NCBI RefSeq assembly: GCF_018854015.1 | Contig: NZ_JAAXYO010000028.1 | Span: forward strand, 1-64,000 | Direction of reading: 5' to 3' | Length of the DNA stretch: 64,000 bases | Source: Igneacidithiobacillus copahuensis | GTDB taxonomy: Bacteria; Pseudomonadota; Gammaproteobacteria; Acidithiobacillales; Acidithiobacillaceae | Part shown: piece after piece, positions 41,363 through 50,453 of the stretch | How the letters are laid out: each line of letters starts with the position of its first letter | Numbering within the stretch: position 1 is the stretch's first letter | Translations under genes and position numbers: made by a program | Notes under the pieces: generated by a model | The model's input: the letters and a program-made list of their open reading frames with translations, nothing else | Database searches by the model: none | What the model was told of the DNA's origin: nothing

Positions 41363-41800
41363 TCACTCGATCTCTTCCCCATACTGTGTATTCAGAAGCG
41401 CTACCAGCCGCTCCTCACGTTTCTGGAGATCGGCAAGCAAATTTTCGGCCAGATTATCCCACAAGCCGCGCAAAGGCACGAGTGCCGCCCCAGCCTCCAT
41501 CTCTTGCAGGAGCTCCGCGACCTTGTCGAGACTCTCCCGCAACTGCAGACCGCTACTCAGGCAATTCTTGATCCGTTCGCGCGGGTGCGGAATCCACGAA
41601 CGATCCGCACTGTAGGAGCGCAATTTTTCTCCACACTCCAGAATACGCCGCCGCAGCTTGCCCAGGGCGCCGATCTTGCTGCTCTTCAGTTCGCCCCACA
41701 GCGCCAGATCCATCACCGCCAACCAGTGCTCGCGCCACTCCTGTACCTGGGCAGCACTTGGCTGCACCCAGATGGTCACTTCCGCTTCATCAAAGGCCAC
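41363..41800 (-). CDS. Hypothetical helical protein, 145 aa
   Basis: The product is predicted all-helical and cytoplasmic, with a tryptophan-rich start (VTIWVQPSAAQVQEWREHW) and an acidic end. I do not recognise a family. It is translationally coupled to murU (TGATG overlap) and lies 28 nt before the EexN-like gene, so it belongs to the amgK-murU-kds-lpt-rpoN operon. Confidence 0.65.
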   Translation of the reverse strand: MAFDEAEVTIWVQPSAAQVQEWREHWLAVMDLALWGELKSSKIGALGKLRRRILECGEKLRSYSADRSWIPHPRERIKNCLSSGLQLRESLDKVAELLQEMEAGAALVPLRGLWDNLAENLLADLQKREERLVALLNTQYGEEIE

Positions 41801-42462
41801 TACGTTCCTCCATAGTGCAGGCGGGCGGCCTGCAAACGCTCCGGCGTACCCACGTCACACCAATACCCTTGCTGAAGATAAGCACGGAGAAGACCTTTCG
41901 CCACCCATTGCCGCAGCCAGGGTGCCAGGGGCGCGGGGCCGTCGGGAAAATTCGCCAGCCAGGCAGCGTCCAGAAGGGCAAGGCCAGAATAGGTGTAGGT
42001 CGACAAGCCCGGAGCTGGCATTGCCAGCCAACCTTCCCGTACGGCGAAATCGCCTTCGGGATGGTGCGCGGGGTTATCCACCAGAACCAGGCCGGGAGCG
42101 CTGGCCAACAACTGCGCCAGGGGATACTCCGTGCAGATATCGCCATTGAGCAGAAGAAAGGGGGCATTTTCCAGACGCTCGCGCAGGGCTACGAGTGCGC
42201 CGCCGGTCTCCAGACGCTGCGTCCTTTCGTCGCTATACTCCAGCGACATCCCCTGCCACTGCCGGCCCAGGAAGCGGGGCAAAAGGGCTCCCAAATGCGA
42301 GAGATTGATGAAGACCCGCTCCACTCCGGCGGCGGCCAGATGGTCCAGGTGGCGGACGATGAGCGGACGCCCGGCAACGCTCAACAGCGGCTTGGGGAGA
42401 AAGTCGGTGCGCGGACGCAGGCGCTCGCCCCGCCCGGCTGCGAGGATCACCGCCTGTCGCAT
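41800..42462 (-). CDS. murU: N-acetylmuramate-1-phosphate uridylyltransferase MurU
   Basis: The 220-aa nucleotidyltransferase starts MRQAVILAAGRGERLRPRT with the sugar-nucleotide pyrophosphorylase motif, then FLPKPLLSVAG and LLLNGDIC. With AmgK directly upstream it fits MurU, which makes UDP-MurNAc from MurNAc-1-phosphate and bypasses MurA. ATG 42462 overlaps amgK by 16 nt. A related sugar nucleotidyltransferase is the alternative. Confidence 0.88.
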   Translation of the reverse strand: MRQAVILAAGRGERLRPRTDFLPKPLLSVAGRPLIVRHLDHLAAAGVERVFINLSHLGALLPRFLGRQWQGMSLEYSDERTQRLETGGALVALRERLENAPFLLLNGDICTEYPLAQLLASAPGLVLVDNPAHHPEGDFAVREGWLAMPAPGLSTYTYSGLALLDAAWLANFPDGPAPLAPWLRQWVAKGLLRAYLQQGYWCDVGTPERLQAARLHYGGT

Positions 42463-43454
42463 GGCGACCAGCCCCGGAACAAGGGCACGAAGCGTCGCCA
42501 GGCCTCCTGCCCGGCCAGCAGGTCCTCGACGTAGGCCCAAAAGCGCGGCAGCAATTCGAGATATCCGCTCTTGCCATCGCGGTACGCCAAACGGCAAAAA
42601 ATACCGAGGATTTTCAGATTACGTTGTAGCGCCATGACCTCTGTCTGCACGCGAAATGCTTCGGCGCCCGGGACGGCCAATCCGTGCCGCTGCAGCAGAC
42701 AGCGATACTGCTCGATCCAGCCATCGCGCCGCGCCCGTCCCCAGTCCCAGTAACGATCCCAGAGCAGGGAGGCGAGATCGTAGGTCCACGGCCCGAGCAC
42801 GGCGTCCTGAAAGTCGATCAGTACCGGCGTGCCGTCGGGCCGTAGCAGGAGATTACGGGCATGGAAATCGCGGTGTACCCAGATGCTGGGCTGCTGGCGC
42901 GCTCCGTCCAGCAAGGCGGAAAACAGCATACCGATCTGATCCTGCTCAGCACTCGACAAGGTAACGCCGAGATGCCGCCGGAGATACCAGTCGGGGAAGA
43001 GCGACAGCTCCTGCTGCAGCCGTTGTGCATCATAGGGCGGAAAGGGCGGGCGGAGAACCCTACCTTGCGCTGCCGCCGCCAAGCCCAGCAGCAGGGGGAA
43101 TACCCTGGCCATAATGGCATCCGGCGACTCACCCGCATCCAGCGCGCTCTTGAGGTCACGGGAACCCACATCCTCCTGCAGGAGCAGACGATACCGCAGA
43201 GAAACCACAAGGATGCGCGGCACGGGCAGGCCCGCCTCGGCAAAGCGATGCTGCACGCGCAGGAAGGGTAAAAGCTCGTCGGCGTGCGGCACTTGTGCCA
43301 GGACGCTTTCACCAGGTGCCCGCCAATAGCGGCGTGCGCTGGCATCGCCAGGAATCGGCTGCAGAACGGTCGGCTCCACGCCATGGGCGCGCAAGAAGCG
43401 TTCGGCGGCGGCACTGAGCTGGGGAAGGGGGCTGAGAGATTGCGACATACGCAC
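42447..43454 (-). CDS. amgK: Anomeric MurNAc/GlcNAc kinase AmgK
   Basis: The 335-aa protein is an aminoglycoside-phosphotransferase-fold kinase with the catalytic loop VHRDFHARNLLL and metal motif LIDFQDAVLGP. Pairing with murU identifies it as AmgK, which phosphorylates MurNAc at the anomeric carbon in the Pseudomonas-type recycling route. An internal ATG at 43448 is equally plausible as the start. It is the first gene of the long kds-lpt-rpoN operon and diverges from lptD. Confidence 0.9.
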   Translation of the reverse strand: MRMSQSLSPLPQLSAAAERFLRAHGVEPTVLQPIPGDASARRYWRAPGESVLAQVPHADELLPFLRVQHRFAEAGLPVPRILVVSLRYRLLLQEDVGSRDLKSALDAGESPDAIMARVFPLLLGLAAAAQGRVLRPPFPPYDAQRLQQELSLFPDWYLRRHLGVTLSSAEQDQIGMLFSALLDGARQQPSIWVHRDFHARNLLLRPDGTPVLIDFQDAVLGPWTYDLASLLWDRYWDWGRARRDGWIEQYRCLLQRHGLAVPGAEAFRVQTEVMALQRNLKILGIFCRLAYRDGKSGYLELLPRFWAYVEDLLAGQEAWRRFVPLFRGWSPCDRR

Positions 43455-43501
43455 ATTCTGTGCGATTTTACGCGCCTATGCCTAGCCCTGGGACATGCTC
43501 G

Positions 43502-45643
43502 ATGGCCGTCGGCCGGTTACGCCCGCCGCGCTGGTCCCTGACCTGCGCGGCAGCGGTCTTCTGCACTTTTGCCGCGCCAGCCTGGGCGCAAGATGGGCCG
43601 GTGACCCTCTACGCCGACCAGATCCAGGGCCTCGGCAGCGGCCAATGGACGGCCTCGGGTAATGTGGAGGTGCTCTACGGCGATCGTCGCCTCTATGCCC
43701 ATCAGGCCCATTACGACGAGAAGAAGGACGAGATCATCGCCAAGGGGCAGGTACACCTGGTCAGCCCCGGAATCGTCACCAATGCGCCGGAGGCAACCCT
43801 GAAGATCCACAGCAATCAGGGTATCGTTCTCCATCCGCGTTTCCTGCTGCCGAGTCAGGATGGCCATGGACAGGCGAGCAGCGGGCGGGAGCTTGGCAAG
43901 AATCACTACCGCCTCAACGAAGCCTGCTACACCACTTGCCACGGGCAGGTCCCGGCCTGGCAGATCTACAGTCAACAGCTGGATCTCAACCAGAACGACC
44001 AATACATTAGCACCTACAACAGCACCCTGAATGTCTATGGCCTGCCGGTCCTCTGGCTGCCCTATTTCAGTTTTCCGCTGCAGCGCCATTCCGGATTTCT
44101 GCCACCGACCATTGGCAGTTCCACCATCAATGGCTTTACCTTGGGTATCCCCTACTATTTCGACATCGCTAGCAATCTGGATGACACTCTCACCGTAGAG
44201 GGACTGACCAAGCGCGGCGTATTACTACAAAACCAGTTCCGCTATCTGGAGCCCAACTATAGTGGACAACTGCTCCTTGCCTTGCTGCCCCACGACAAGC
44301 TCACCGGCAGCAATGTCTGGGCGGTATCCTGGCAGCACCAGCAGAATCTGGGTGATGGTTTTGCGCTCTCGGTCAACTACAATCGTGTCAGCTATCGGAA
44401 TTTCCTCGCTGATCTCTCCGGGGTTACCGGCTTCAACGGCGGCTATATCGGCGGGGTCGGCAATGCGCCGTATCTGACCTCCACCGGCGCCATCAGCTAT
44501 GGCAATCGCCATCTGCAGGCGGGTGTCATGCTGCAGGGCTATCAGGAACTGCTCCAAGGAGAAGCTGCGCCCTATGCGCAACTTCCCTATGTCTACGCCA
44601 ATGGTTATTGGCGCCTCGGCAAGACCGGCTATTTCGACTGGCGCAGCAACTTCAATTATTTCTATGCCAGCACCGGCCCCATCGGTCAGCGCCTCGATCT
44701 CACTCCCACCATCGGTTGGAAATGGAGTCGCGCCTGGGGCTACCTGGAACCGCAGGGGCGGCTCTATTTCAGCCATTACCAGATCCAGCGCAATGGCCCT
44801 TACGACCGGGTCAGCAACCGCAGTCTGCCCGCCCTGAGCCTGCGCGGCGGTCTCAACTTTGTTCGCGATGCCCAGGATGGCAGCAGTATCGTCCTGCATC
44901 CCATGTTCAAATACCTGTTTATTCCTCTGCAGGCACAGAACCAGATCCCGAATTTCGATTCCAGCACACCTTTCCAGAACTACAATTCCATCTTTACCGA
45001 CAACTCGCTATTTGACGGCAGCGATCGGATCAACGCGGCCAATCAGTTGGCCTATGGCCTGGAGGGGTCGGGCTACAACCCTAATGGCCGGGAAGTCTGG
45101 AGCGCCGCCATCGGCCAGATCCAGTATTTCAACCGGCGACAGATCGACCTTGCCGGCAATATCGTGGCGCAGAACAGCCGTTCCAATTATTTCTGGCAGG
45201 CCCAGTACGCTCCCTTGGCCAATCTCAATTTCCTCGCCAGCTCCGAAACCGACTCCGACTGGCAGCGTTTCGAGCGCATGGATTTCCGCGCGCAATGGTT
45301 GGCCCACAATGGGACCGTGCTCAATCTCGATTATCGCTATACGCGCAACTACGTAGATCAGGCGGGCGTCTCTGCAGCGCTTCCCATCGGCAAGCAGTGG
45401 CGGGTTCTGGGCAGCTACCAATACGATGTTCAGGATAACAAGCCCTTGGAGCAGCTGGTCGGGATCGGCTATGATGGCGGTTGCTGGACGGCTCAACTGA
45501 TGATGTTCCACCAGATTCTACTGGGGGGGCAGACGAACAACGCCGTCTACCTGGAAATCGTGCTGCGCGGTTTGACCAGCATTGGCAATAGTTCCAACGG
45601 TTTCCTCGATCAATATGTGCCCGGCGCCAGCATGGAGTTCTGA
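43502..45643 (+). CDS. lptD: LPS-assembly outer membrane protein LptD
   Basis: The 713-aa precursor has signal peptide LTCAAAVFCTFAAPAWA, an N-terminal OstA jellyroll (VTLYADQIQGLGSGQWTASG) and a large C-terminal beta-barrel. A CYTTC segment after the jellyroll and GGCW near the C-terminus fit the inter-domain disulfides of LptD. It inserts LPS into the outer leaflet. I chose ATG 43502; in-frame ATGs at 43460 and 43478 would lengthen the N-terminus without a better ribosome-binding site. Confidence 0.94.
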   Translation: MAVGRLRPPRWSLTCAAAVFCTFAAPAWAQDGPVTLYADQIQGLGSGQWTASGNVEVLYGDRRLYAHQAHYDEKKDEIIAKGQVHLVSPGIVTNAPEATLKIHSNQGIVLHPRFLLPSQDGHGQASSGRELGKNHYRLNEACYTTCHGQVPAWQIYSQQLDLNQNDQYISTYNSTLNVYGLPVLWLPYFSFPLQRHSGFLPPTIGSSTINGFTLGIPYYFDIASNLDDTLTVEGLTKRGVLLQNQFRYLEPNYSGQLLLALLPHDKLTGSNVWAVSWQHQQNLGDGFALSVNYNRVSYRNFLADLSGVTGFNGGYIGGVGNAPYLTSTGAISYGNRHLQAGVMLQGYQELLQGEAAPYAQLPYVYANGYWRLGKTGYFDWRSNFNYFYASTGPIGQRLDLTPTIGWKWSRAWGYLEPQGRLYFSHYQIQRNGPYDRVSNRSLPALSLRGGLNFVRDAQDGSSIVLHPMFKYLFIPLQAQNQIPNFDSSTPFQNYNSIFTDNSLFDGSDRINAANQLAYGLEGSGYNPNGREVWSAAIGQIQYFNRRQIDLAGNIVAQNSRSNYFWQAQYAPLANLNFLASSETDSDWQRFERMDFRAQWLAHNGTVLNLDYRYTRNYVDQAGVSAALPIGKQWRVLGSYQYDVQDNKPLEQLVGIGYDGGCWTAQLMMFHQILLGGQTNNAVYLEIVLRGLTSIGNSSNGFLDQYVPGASMEF

Positions 45644-47052
45644 TGTCTCGATACCGCTCTGCCCTTTTCCTCGCCGCTTTGGCTAGCAGTTGCTCTGCCT
45701 GGGCCGCAACCCCTTTCGTCAACCGGGAGACACTCCTGGCTGCTCCACCGCCCCCGCAGTCGCGGGTCTTTTCTGCTCGCTCCACGGTGGCAGCGCAAGC
45801 CGCGCCCCTGCCACAGAACCTCGACACCCTCAACAAGGTAGTGGCAGTGGTGAACGAGCAGATCATCACCTCGCTGCAACTCAATCAGAAGGTCGGCGCC
45901 ATCAAGGCACAACTGCAGCAACAGGATCCCGGCCAGTTGCCGCCGGATGCGATTCTGCGCCGTCAGGTGCTGCAACAGATGATCCTGCAGGACATCGAGG
46001 TGCAGATGGCCAAACGCATGGAGATCAACGTCGATCAGGCCACGCTGGACCAGGCCATTGCCAATATCGCCCACAGCAACAACCTGACCCCCGATCAGCT
46101 GCGCGAGGCACTGACCCAGCAGGGACAGTCCTGGTCGGAGTTCGAGGACAATCTACGTGAACGGATCCTGGTGGACCGTCTGCAGCAACAAGAGGTCGAG
46201 GCGCGGGTGCATCTCGGAAAAGACGAGATTCAGACCTTTGCTCGCCAGCTCAAACAAACTGCAGGGGTGAGTTTTGAATTGCAGCAGATCTTCCTGCCCT
46301 TGCCCGGAGACCCCAGCCCGGATGCCGTGACTCAGGTGCGCCAGGACATCGAGCGCGTGCACGAGCAACTGGTAAACGGCGCCAGCTTCACCCGTCTGGC
46401 CACCGAGGTCAGCGCTGCCCGCGATGCCCTGCAGGGCGGTCGCCTGGGCTGGATCAAGGCCGCCGAGCTACCCAGCGCTGTCACCCAGGCCCTACTCAAA
46501 CTGCAGCCTGGCGATATCAGCCCGGTGATCCCCAGCGCCACCGGTTATCACATTTTCAAGCTCCTTGATGTCAAGCATCAAGAGCCGTCGGTGACGGAGG
46601 TCAAGGCAGCGATGATCGTGTTGCACGCCGGCAAAGGGATTGAGGAGCAGGAGGCACAATCCCAGGCCAAGGACATCGAGTCGAGCCTACAATCGGGGGT
46701 AAATTTCAGCGCACTGGCTCGGCGCTACAGTCAGGATCGTGCCACCGCAGCCAATGGTGGCGAATTGGGCTGGGTGGCACCGGGAAGCCTGCCAGACGAG
46801 CTGGAACGCGCGTTGATGAGCTTGCCGGTGGGCAATGTCAGTGCCCCCATCCAAATCGGCGATGCCATCTACATCGTGCAGTCGCAAGGCCATCGCGAGG
46901 CTGCCCTGAGTGATACGCAGCTGGAGTCGGTCGCGCGCATGCAGCTGTTCAACCGCACCGTTCGCGAGCGTATGGAAGAGTGGCAGCGGCGCATCCGGGA
47001 CGGCGCCTATGTCGAAATTCTCGACCCGGATCTGCGCTTGCGCAACGCCTGA
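45643..47052 (+). CDS. surA: Periplasmic chaperone / peptidyl-prolyl isomerase SurA
   Basis: The 469-aa precursor has signal peptide ALFLAALASSCSAWA, an N-terminal SurA domain (VVAVVNEQIITSLQLNQKV) and two parvulin domains, the second with RYSQDRATAANGGELGWV. SurA escorts barrel proteins, including LptD, to the Bam complex. The ATG overlaps the lptD stop (TGATG). Confidence 0.95.
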   Translation: MSRYRSALFLAALASSCSAWAATPFVNRETLLAAPPPPQSRVFSARSTVAAQAAPLPQNLDTLNKVVAVVNEQIITSLQLNQKVGAIKAQLQQQDPGQLPPDAILRRQVLQQMILQDIEVQMAKRMEINVDQATLDQAIANIAHSNNLTPDQLREALTQQGQSWSEFEDNLRERILVDRLQQQEVEARVHLGKDEIQTFARQLKQTAGVSFELQQIFLPLPGDPSPDAVTQVRQDIERVHEQLVNGASFTRLATEVSAARDALQGGRLGWIKAAELPSAVTQALLKLQPGDISPVIPSATGYHIFKLLDVKHQEPSVTEVKAAMIVLHAGKGIEEQEAQSQAKDIESSLQSGVNFSALARRYSQDRATAANGGELGWVAPGSLPDELERALMSLPVGNVSAPIQIGDAIYIVQSQGHREAALSDTQLESVARMQLFNRTVRERMEEWQRRIRDGAYVEILDPDLRLRNA

Positions 47053-47053
47053 G

Positions 47054-47890
47054 ATGAATAGCTCCGTTTCGACTGGAAAGGCGCAACAGAGTCCAGAGTC
47101 GCTCCTGGGACACCGGCCTTTGCCTGCTATCGCCTGGACACCGACCTGGACCCTGTTTCGCAAAGAGGTCTTACGTTTCGCCCGCGTCTGGTTACAGACA
47201 ATTGCCGCGCCCTTGGTTACCACACTGCTGTATCTGCTGGTTTTCGGTCATGCCCTGGGGGGGCACATCCGTATCTACCCTGGGGTCTCCTACATCGCCT
47301 TCATCGTTCCCGGTCTGATGATGATGTCGGTGCTGCAGAATGCCTTTGCCAATAGTTCTTCCAGTCTGATTCAGGCCAAGGTGACGGGCAACATCATTTT
47401 TCTTCTGCTCAGCCCGCTGCGGCCGACGGAGATCTTTTTGGCGATGACCGCAGCGTCCATCGTCCGCGGTATCGTCGTGGGATTGGCCATCCTGCTACTG
47501 GCCCTGCTGTTCCTCCATCTACCCCTGCAACATCCAGTCTGGATATTGCTGTTTACCGTCTTCGGTGCGGGAGGAATGGGAGCGCTGGGCATCATCGCCG
47601 GGCTTTGGGCAGAAAAATTCGACCAGATTGCCGGCTTTCAGAATTTTCTGATCATGCCTTTGACCTTTCTTGCCGGGGTGTTCTATTCCGTGCAGTCGTT
47701 ACCGGGGATCTGGCGTCACCTGTCCATGGTCAATCCTTTCCTCTACATCGTCGATGGTTTCCGTTACGGTTTCTTTGGCGATGCCGACGTCTCGGTCTGG
47801 GCTTCTCTCGCCGTCGCTCTGGCCTTTTTTCTACTCAGTTCTGCGGTCGCCTGGCGCCTCCTGGCCAGCGGGTACAAGCTGCGTCCCTGA
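47054..47890 (+). CDS. ABC-2 type transporter permease, YadH-like
   Basis: The 278-aa protein has about six membrane helices and the segments VWLQTIAAPLVTTLLYLLVFGHA and MPLTFLAGVFYSV typical of the YadH/NodJ family of ABC-2 permeases. The ATG follows the surA stop by 1 nt. The matching ATPase gene (YadG-like) is not adjacent on either side, so it must be elsewhere or shared. The exported substrate is unknown; polysaccharide or lipid export is usual for the family. Confidence 0.88.
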   Translation: MNSSVSTGKAQQSPESLLGHRPLPAIAWTPTWTLFRKEVLRFARVWLQTIAAPLVTTLLYLLVFGHALGGHIRIYPGVSYIAFIVPGLMMMSVLQNAFANSSSSLIQAKVTGNIIFLLLSPLRPTEIFLAMTAASIVRGIVVGLAILLLALLFLHLPLQHPVWILLFTVFGAGGMGALGIIAGLWAEKFDQIAGFQNFLIMPLTFLAGVFYSVQSLPGIWRHLSMVNPFLYIVDGFRYGFFGDADVSVWASLAVALAFFLLSSAVAWRLLASGYKLRP

Positions 47891-47933
47891 GCGACGGGAT
47901 CACAGACACGACAATTTCAGGTAAGATGAAAAA

Positions 47934-48176
47934 ATGATGCAAGCAGATACGATCCGTTCCCTCATCGAGTCCGGTCTTCCCGGCGCCGAGGTGCATGTAT
48001 ACGGTGACGATGGCGCCCATTTCGAGGCCGTGGTCATCGCTGGGCAATTTCAGGGCCAGAGCCTCGTCAAACGGCACCAGACAGTGTATTCCTGTCTGGG
48101 CGAGCGCATGCGTGAGGAAATCCACGCCCTGCAGCTACGCACCTTGACCCCCGACGAAGCTGCGGCTCGTTCCTGA
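47934..48176 (+). CDS. ibaG: BolA-family protein IbaG
   Basis: The 80-aa protein has the BolA segment HFEAVVIAGQFQGQSLVKRHQ with the conserved histidines that bind an Fe-S cluster together with a CGFS glutaredoxin. Such a glutaredoxin is the next gene. ibaG-murA proximity is conserved in gammaproteobacteria. The start could be either of two adjacent ATGs (47934 or 47937). Confidence 0.92.
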   Translation: MMQADTIRSLIESGLPGAEVHVYGDDGAHFEAVVIAGQFQGQSLVKRHQTVYSCLGERMREEIHALQLRTLTPDEAAARS

Positions 48177-48204
48177 TTTTTTCACTCTCATTCGAGGTAC
48201 AGTC

Positions 48205-48525
48205 ATGGCCGACATTCAAGACATTATCCAGGATCAGGTAAGTAAGCACCCCATCACCCTCTACATGAAGGGCAATCCGCGGGCGCCGCAGTGTGGCTTT
48301 TCCGCCCGCGCAGTGCAGCTCCTGCAGCAGGCGGGCGTGAAAGAGCTCTTCACCGTCGACGTGCTCGCTGACCCGCAGATCCGCGACGGTATCAAGAAAT
48401 TCTCCAACTGGCCGACCATTCCGCAGCTCTATATCAATGGTGAATTCGTGGGTGGCTCCGACATCATGACCGACCTGTTCCAGCAGGGCGAGCTGCAGAA
48501 GCTGGTCAGCAAGGTCCAGGGCTGA
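48205..48525 (+). CDS. grxD: Monothiol glutaredoxin, CGFS type
   Basis: The 106-aa protein has the CGFS active site at residues 30-33 (APQCGFS) and the glutathione/cluster segments WPTIPQLYI and GGSDIM. CGFS glutaredoxins carry 2Fe-2S clusters and form complexes with BolA proteins, here probably IbaG encoded 28 nt upstream. Confidence 0.96.
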   Translation: MADIQDIIQDQVSKHPITLYMKGNPRAPQCGFSARAVQLLQQAGVKELFTVDVLADPQIRDGIKKFSNWPTIPQLYINGEFVGGSDIMTDLFQQGELQKLVSKVQG

Positions 48526-48534
48526 CGCAACACC

Positions 48535-49809
48535 GTGGACAAGCTGCTCCTGCGTGGTAATGGCCCCCTGCGTGGTGAGTTGCGGATCTCGGGGGCCAAA
48601 AATGCTGCCCTGCCGTGCCTGGCAGCGAGCATCCTGGCGCGGGAGCCGGTTGGCCTGCGCAACATTCCGCACCTGCGCGACGTCACCACCACTCTCGAGC
48701 TTCTGAGTTGTCTGGGCGCTCGGGTACTGGTGGACGAGCAGCTGGGGGTGGAGATCGATCCGCGCAGCGTGCATTCCCTGGTGGCACCCTACGAACTGGT
48801 GAAGACGATGCGCGCCTCGATCCTGGTACTCGGGCCGTTGCTCGCTCGGTACGGAAGCGCCGAGGTCAGTCTGCCCGGCGGCTGTGCCATCGGCAGCCGT
48901 CCCGTCACCGTGCACCTCAACGGTCTGCAGGCCCTGGGCGCGGAGATTCGCCTGGAGGATGGCTTCGTCAAGGCGCGGGCGCAGCGACTCCGTGGGGCCT
49001 CCATCGTGATGGAAATGGTTTCCGTGACCGGCACTGAAAACCTGCTGATGGCCGCGACTCTGGCGGAAGGTCATACGCGCATCGAAAATGCCGCGCGCGA
49101 GCCGGAGGTAGTGGATCTGGCGCGCATGCTCACTGCCATGGGGGCTCGAATCAGCGGTGCCGGGACCTCGGTGATCGAGGTGGAGGGAGTGGATTCCCTG
49201 CACGGCTGCGAGCACCAGATCCTCCCCGATCGCATTGAAACCGGTACCTATCTCGTCGCAGCGGCCATGACCGGAGGCGATGTCTTTTTGCGACGTACCG
49301 ATCCGCGTCTGCTTGACAGCGTCTTGGCCAAGCTACGCGAGGCGGGCGCGGAACTACAGGAAGACGGCGATGGCATTCGTCTGCGTATGCAGCAGCGACC
49401 ACGCGCCGTAGACATTCGCACCGCCCCCTATCCCGCCTTTCCGACCGATATGCAGGCGCAGTTCATGGCCCTGGATGCCATCGCCGAAGGTAGCGCAAAG
49501 ATCACCGAAACCATCTTCGAAAACCGCTTCATGCACGTTTCCGAGCTACAGCGTCTGGGGGCGCATATCGACAGCGACGGCAAGACGGCGGTGGTACGCG
49601 GTGTGCCCCGCCTGCAGGGAGCGCCGGTCATGGCTACCGATCTGCGCGCCTCGGCCTGTCTCGTTCTGGCCGGTCTGGTTGCCGAAGGCGAGACCCTCAT
49701 CGATCGCATCTATCATCTCGATCGCGGCTACGAGGTGATCGAAGAAAAGCTGGGCGCCCTGGGGGCAGATATTCGACGGGTACGAAATCAGAGCGGAAAG
49801 GCGGCATGA
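48535..49809 (+). CDS. murA: UDP-N-acetylglucosamine 1-carboxyvinyltransferase
   Basis: The 424-aa enzyme starts at a GTG 9 nt after grxD. It has the ISGAKNAALP start and the catalytic cysteine C117 in LPGGCAIGSRP, the fosfomycin target. It commits UDP-GlcNAc to peptidoglycan. It overlaps hisG by 4 nt, so cell-wall and histidine genes are translationally coupled. Confidence 0.97.
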   Translation: MDKLLLRGNGPLRGELRISGAKNAALPCLAASILAREPVGLRNIPHLRDVTTTLELLSCLGARVLVDEQLGVEIDPRSVHSLVAPYELVKTMRASILVLGPLLARYGSAEVSLPGGCAIGSRPVTVHLNGLQALGAEIRLEDGFVKARAQRLRGASIVMEMVSVTGTENLLMAATLAEGHTRIENAAREPEVVDLARMLTAMGARISGAGTSVIEVEGVDSLHGCEHQILPDRIETGTYLVAAAMTGGDVFLRRTDPRLLDSVLAKLREAGAELQEDGDGIRLRMQQRPRAVDIRTAPYPAFPTDMQAQFMALDAIAEGSAKITETIFENRFMHVSELQRLGAHIDSDGKTAVVRGVPRLQGAPVMATDLRASACLVLAGLVAEGETLIDRIYHLDRGYEVIEEKLGALGADIRRVRNQSGKAA

Positions 49810-50453
49810 ACGACAGTCTCACCATTGCCCTGTCCAAGGGGCGCATTCTCGAAGAGAGCATTCCACTCTTTGCCGCGGCCGGTATCGAGCTGGCCGAAGA
49901 CCCCGACAAGTCGCGTAAGCTGATCCTGCCGAGTACTGATCCGCAGGTGCGCTTTCTCGTGATCCGCGCCAGCGACGTTCCCACCTATGTCAGTTGGGGC
50001 GCGGCCGACCTCGGTATTGCCGGCAAGGATGTGCTCCTCGAGCAGGAGAATCTCGCCCTCTACGAACCTCTCGACCTGCGCATTGGCGTCTGCCGCATGT
50101 CGGTAGCGGAGCCTGCCGCCTTGGCTGCGGGTGACCGACCGGAAAGCTGGGAACGCGTCCGCATCGCCACCAAATATCCGAAAATCACCAAGCGCTTCTT
50201 TCAGGCGCGCGGTATCCAGACGGAAATCATCAAGCTCTATGGCAGCATGGAATTGGCGCCGCTGGTGGGTCTGGCAGACCGCATCGTCGATCTGGTCTCC
50301 ACCGGACGCACTCTGCGGGAAAATGGCCTCGTCGAGGTGGAGGAGATCATGCCGATCTCCAGCCGCCTGGTAGTCAACCCGGCAGCCATGAAACGCAAGG
50401 GTAAGGCCATCGAGGATCTCATTCGCAAACTGGAAGCGGAGATTGGGCAATGA
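49806..50453 (+). CDS. hisG: ATP phosphoribosyltransferase, short form
   Basis: The 215-aa HisG catalyses the first step of histidine synthesis. At this length it lacks the C-terminal regulatory domain and would need the HisZ partner, which is not in the window. Motifs include LTIALSKGRILEE and DLVSTGRTLRENGL. It overlaps murA and hisD by 4 nt. Confidence 0.96.
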   Translation: MNDSLTIALSKGRILEESIPLFAAAGIELAEDPDKSRKLILPSTDPQVRFLVIRASDVPTYVSWGAADLGIAGKDVLLEQENLALYEPLDLRIGVCRMSVAEPAALAAGDRPESWERVRIATKYPKITKRFFQARGIQTEIIKLYGSMELAPLVGLADRIVDLVSTGRTLRENGLVEVEEIMPISSRLVVNPAAMKRKGKAIEDLIRKLEAEIGQ

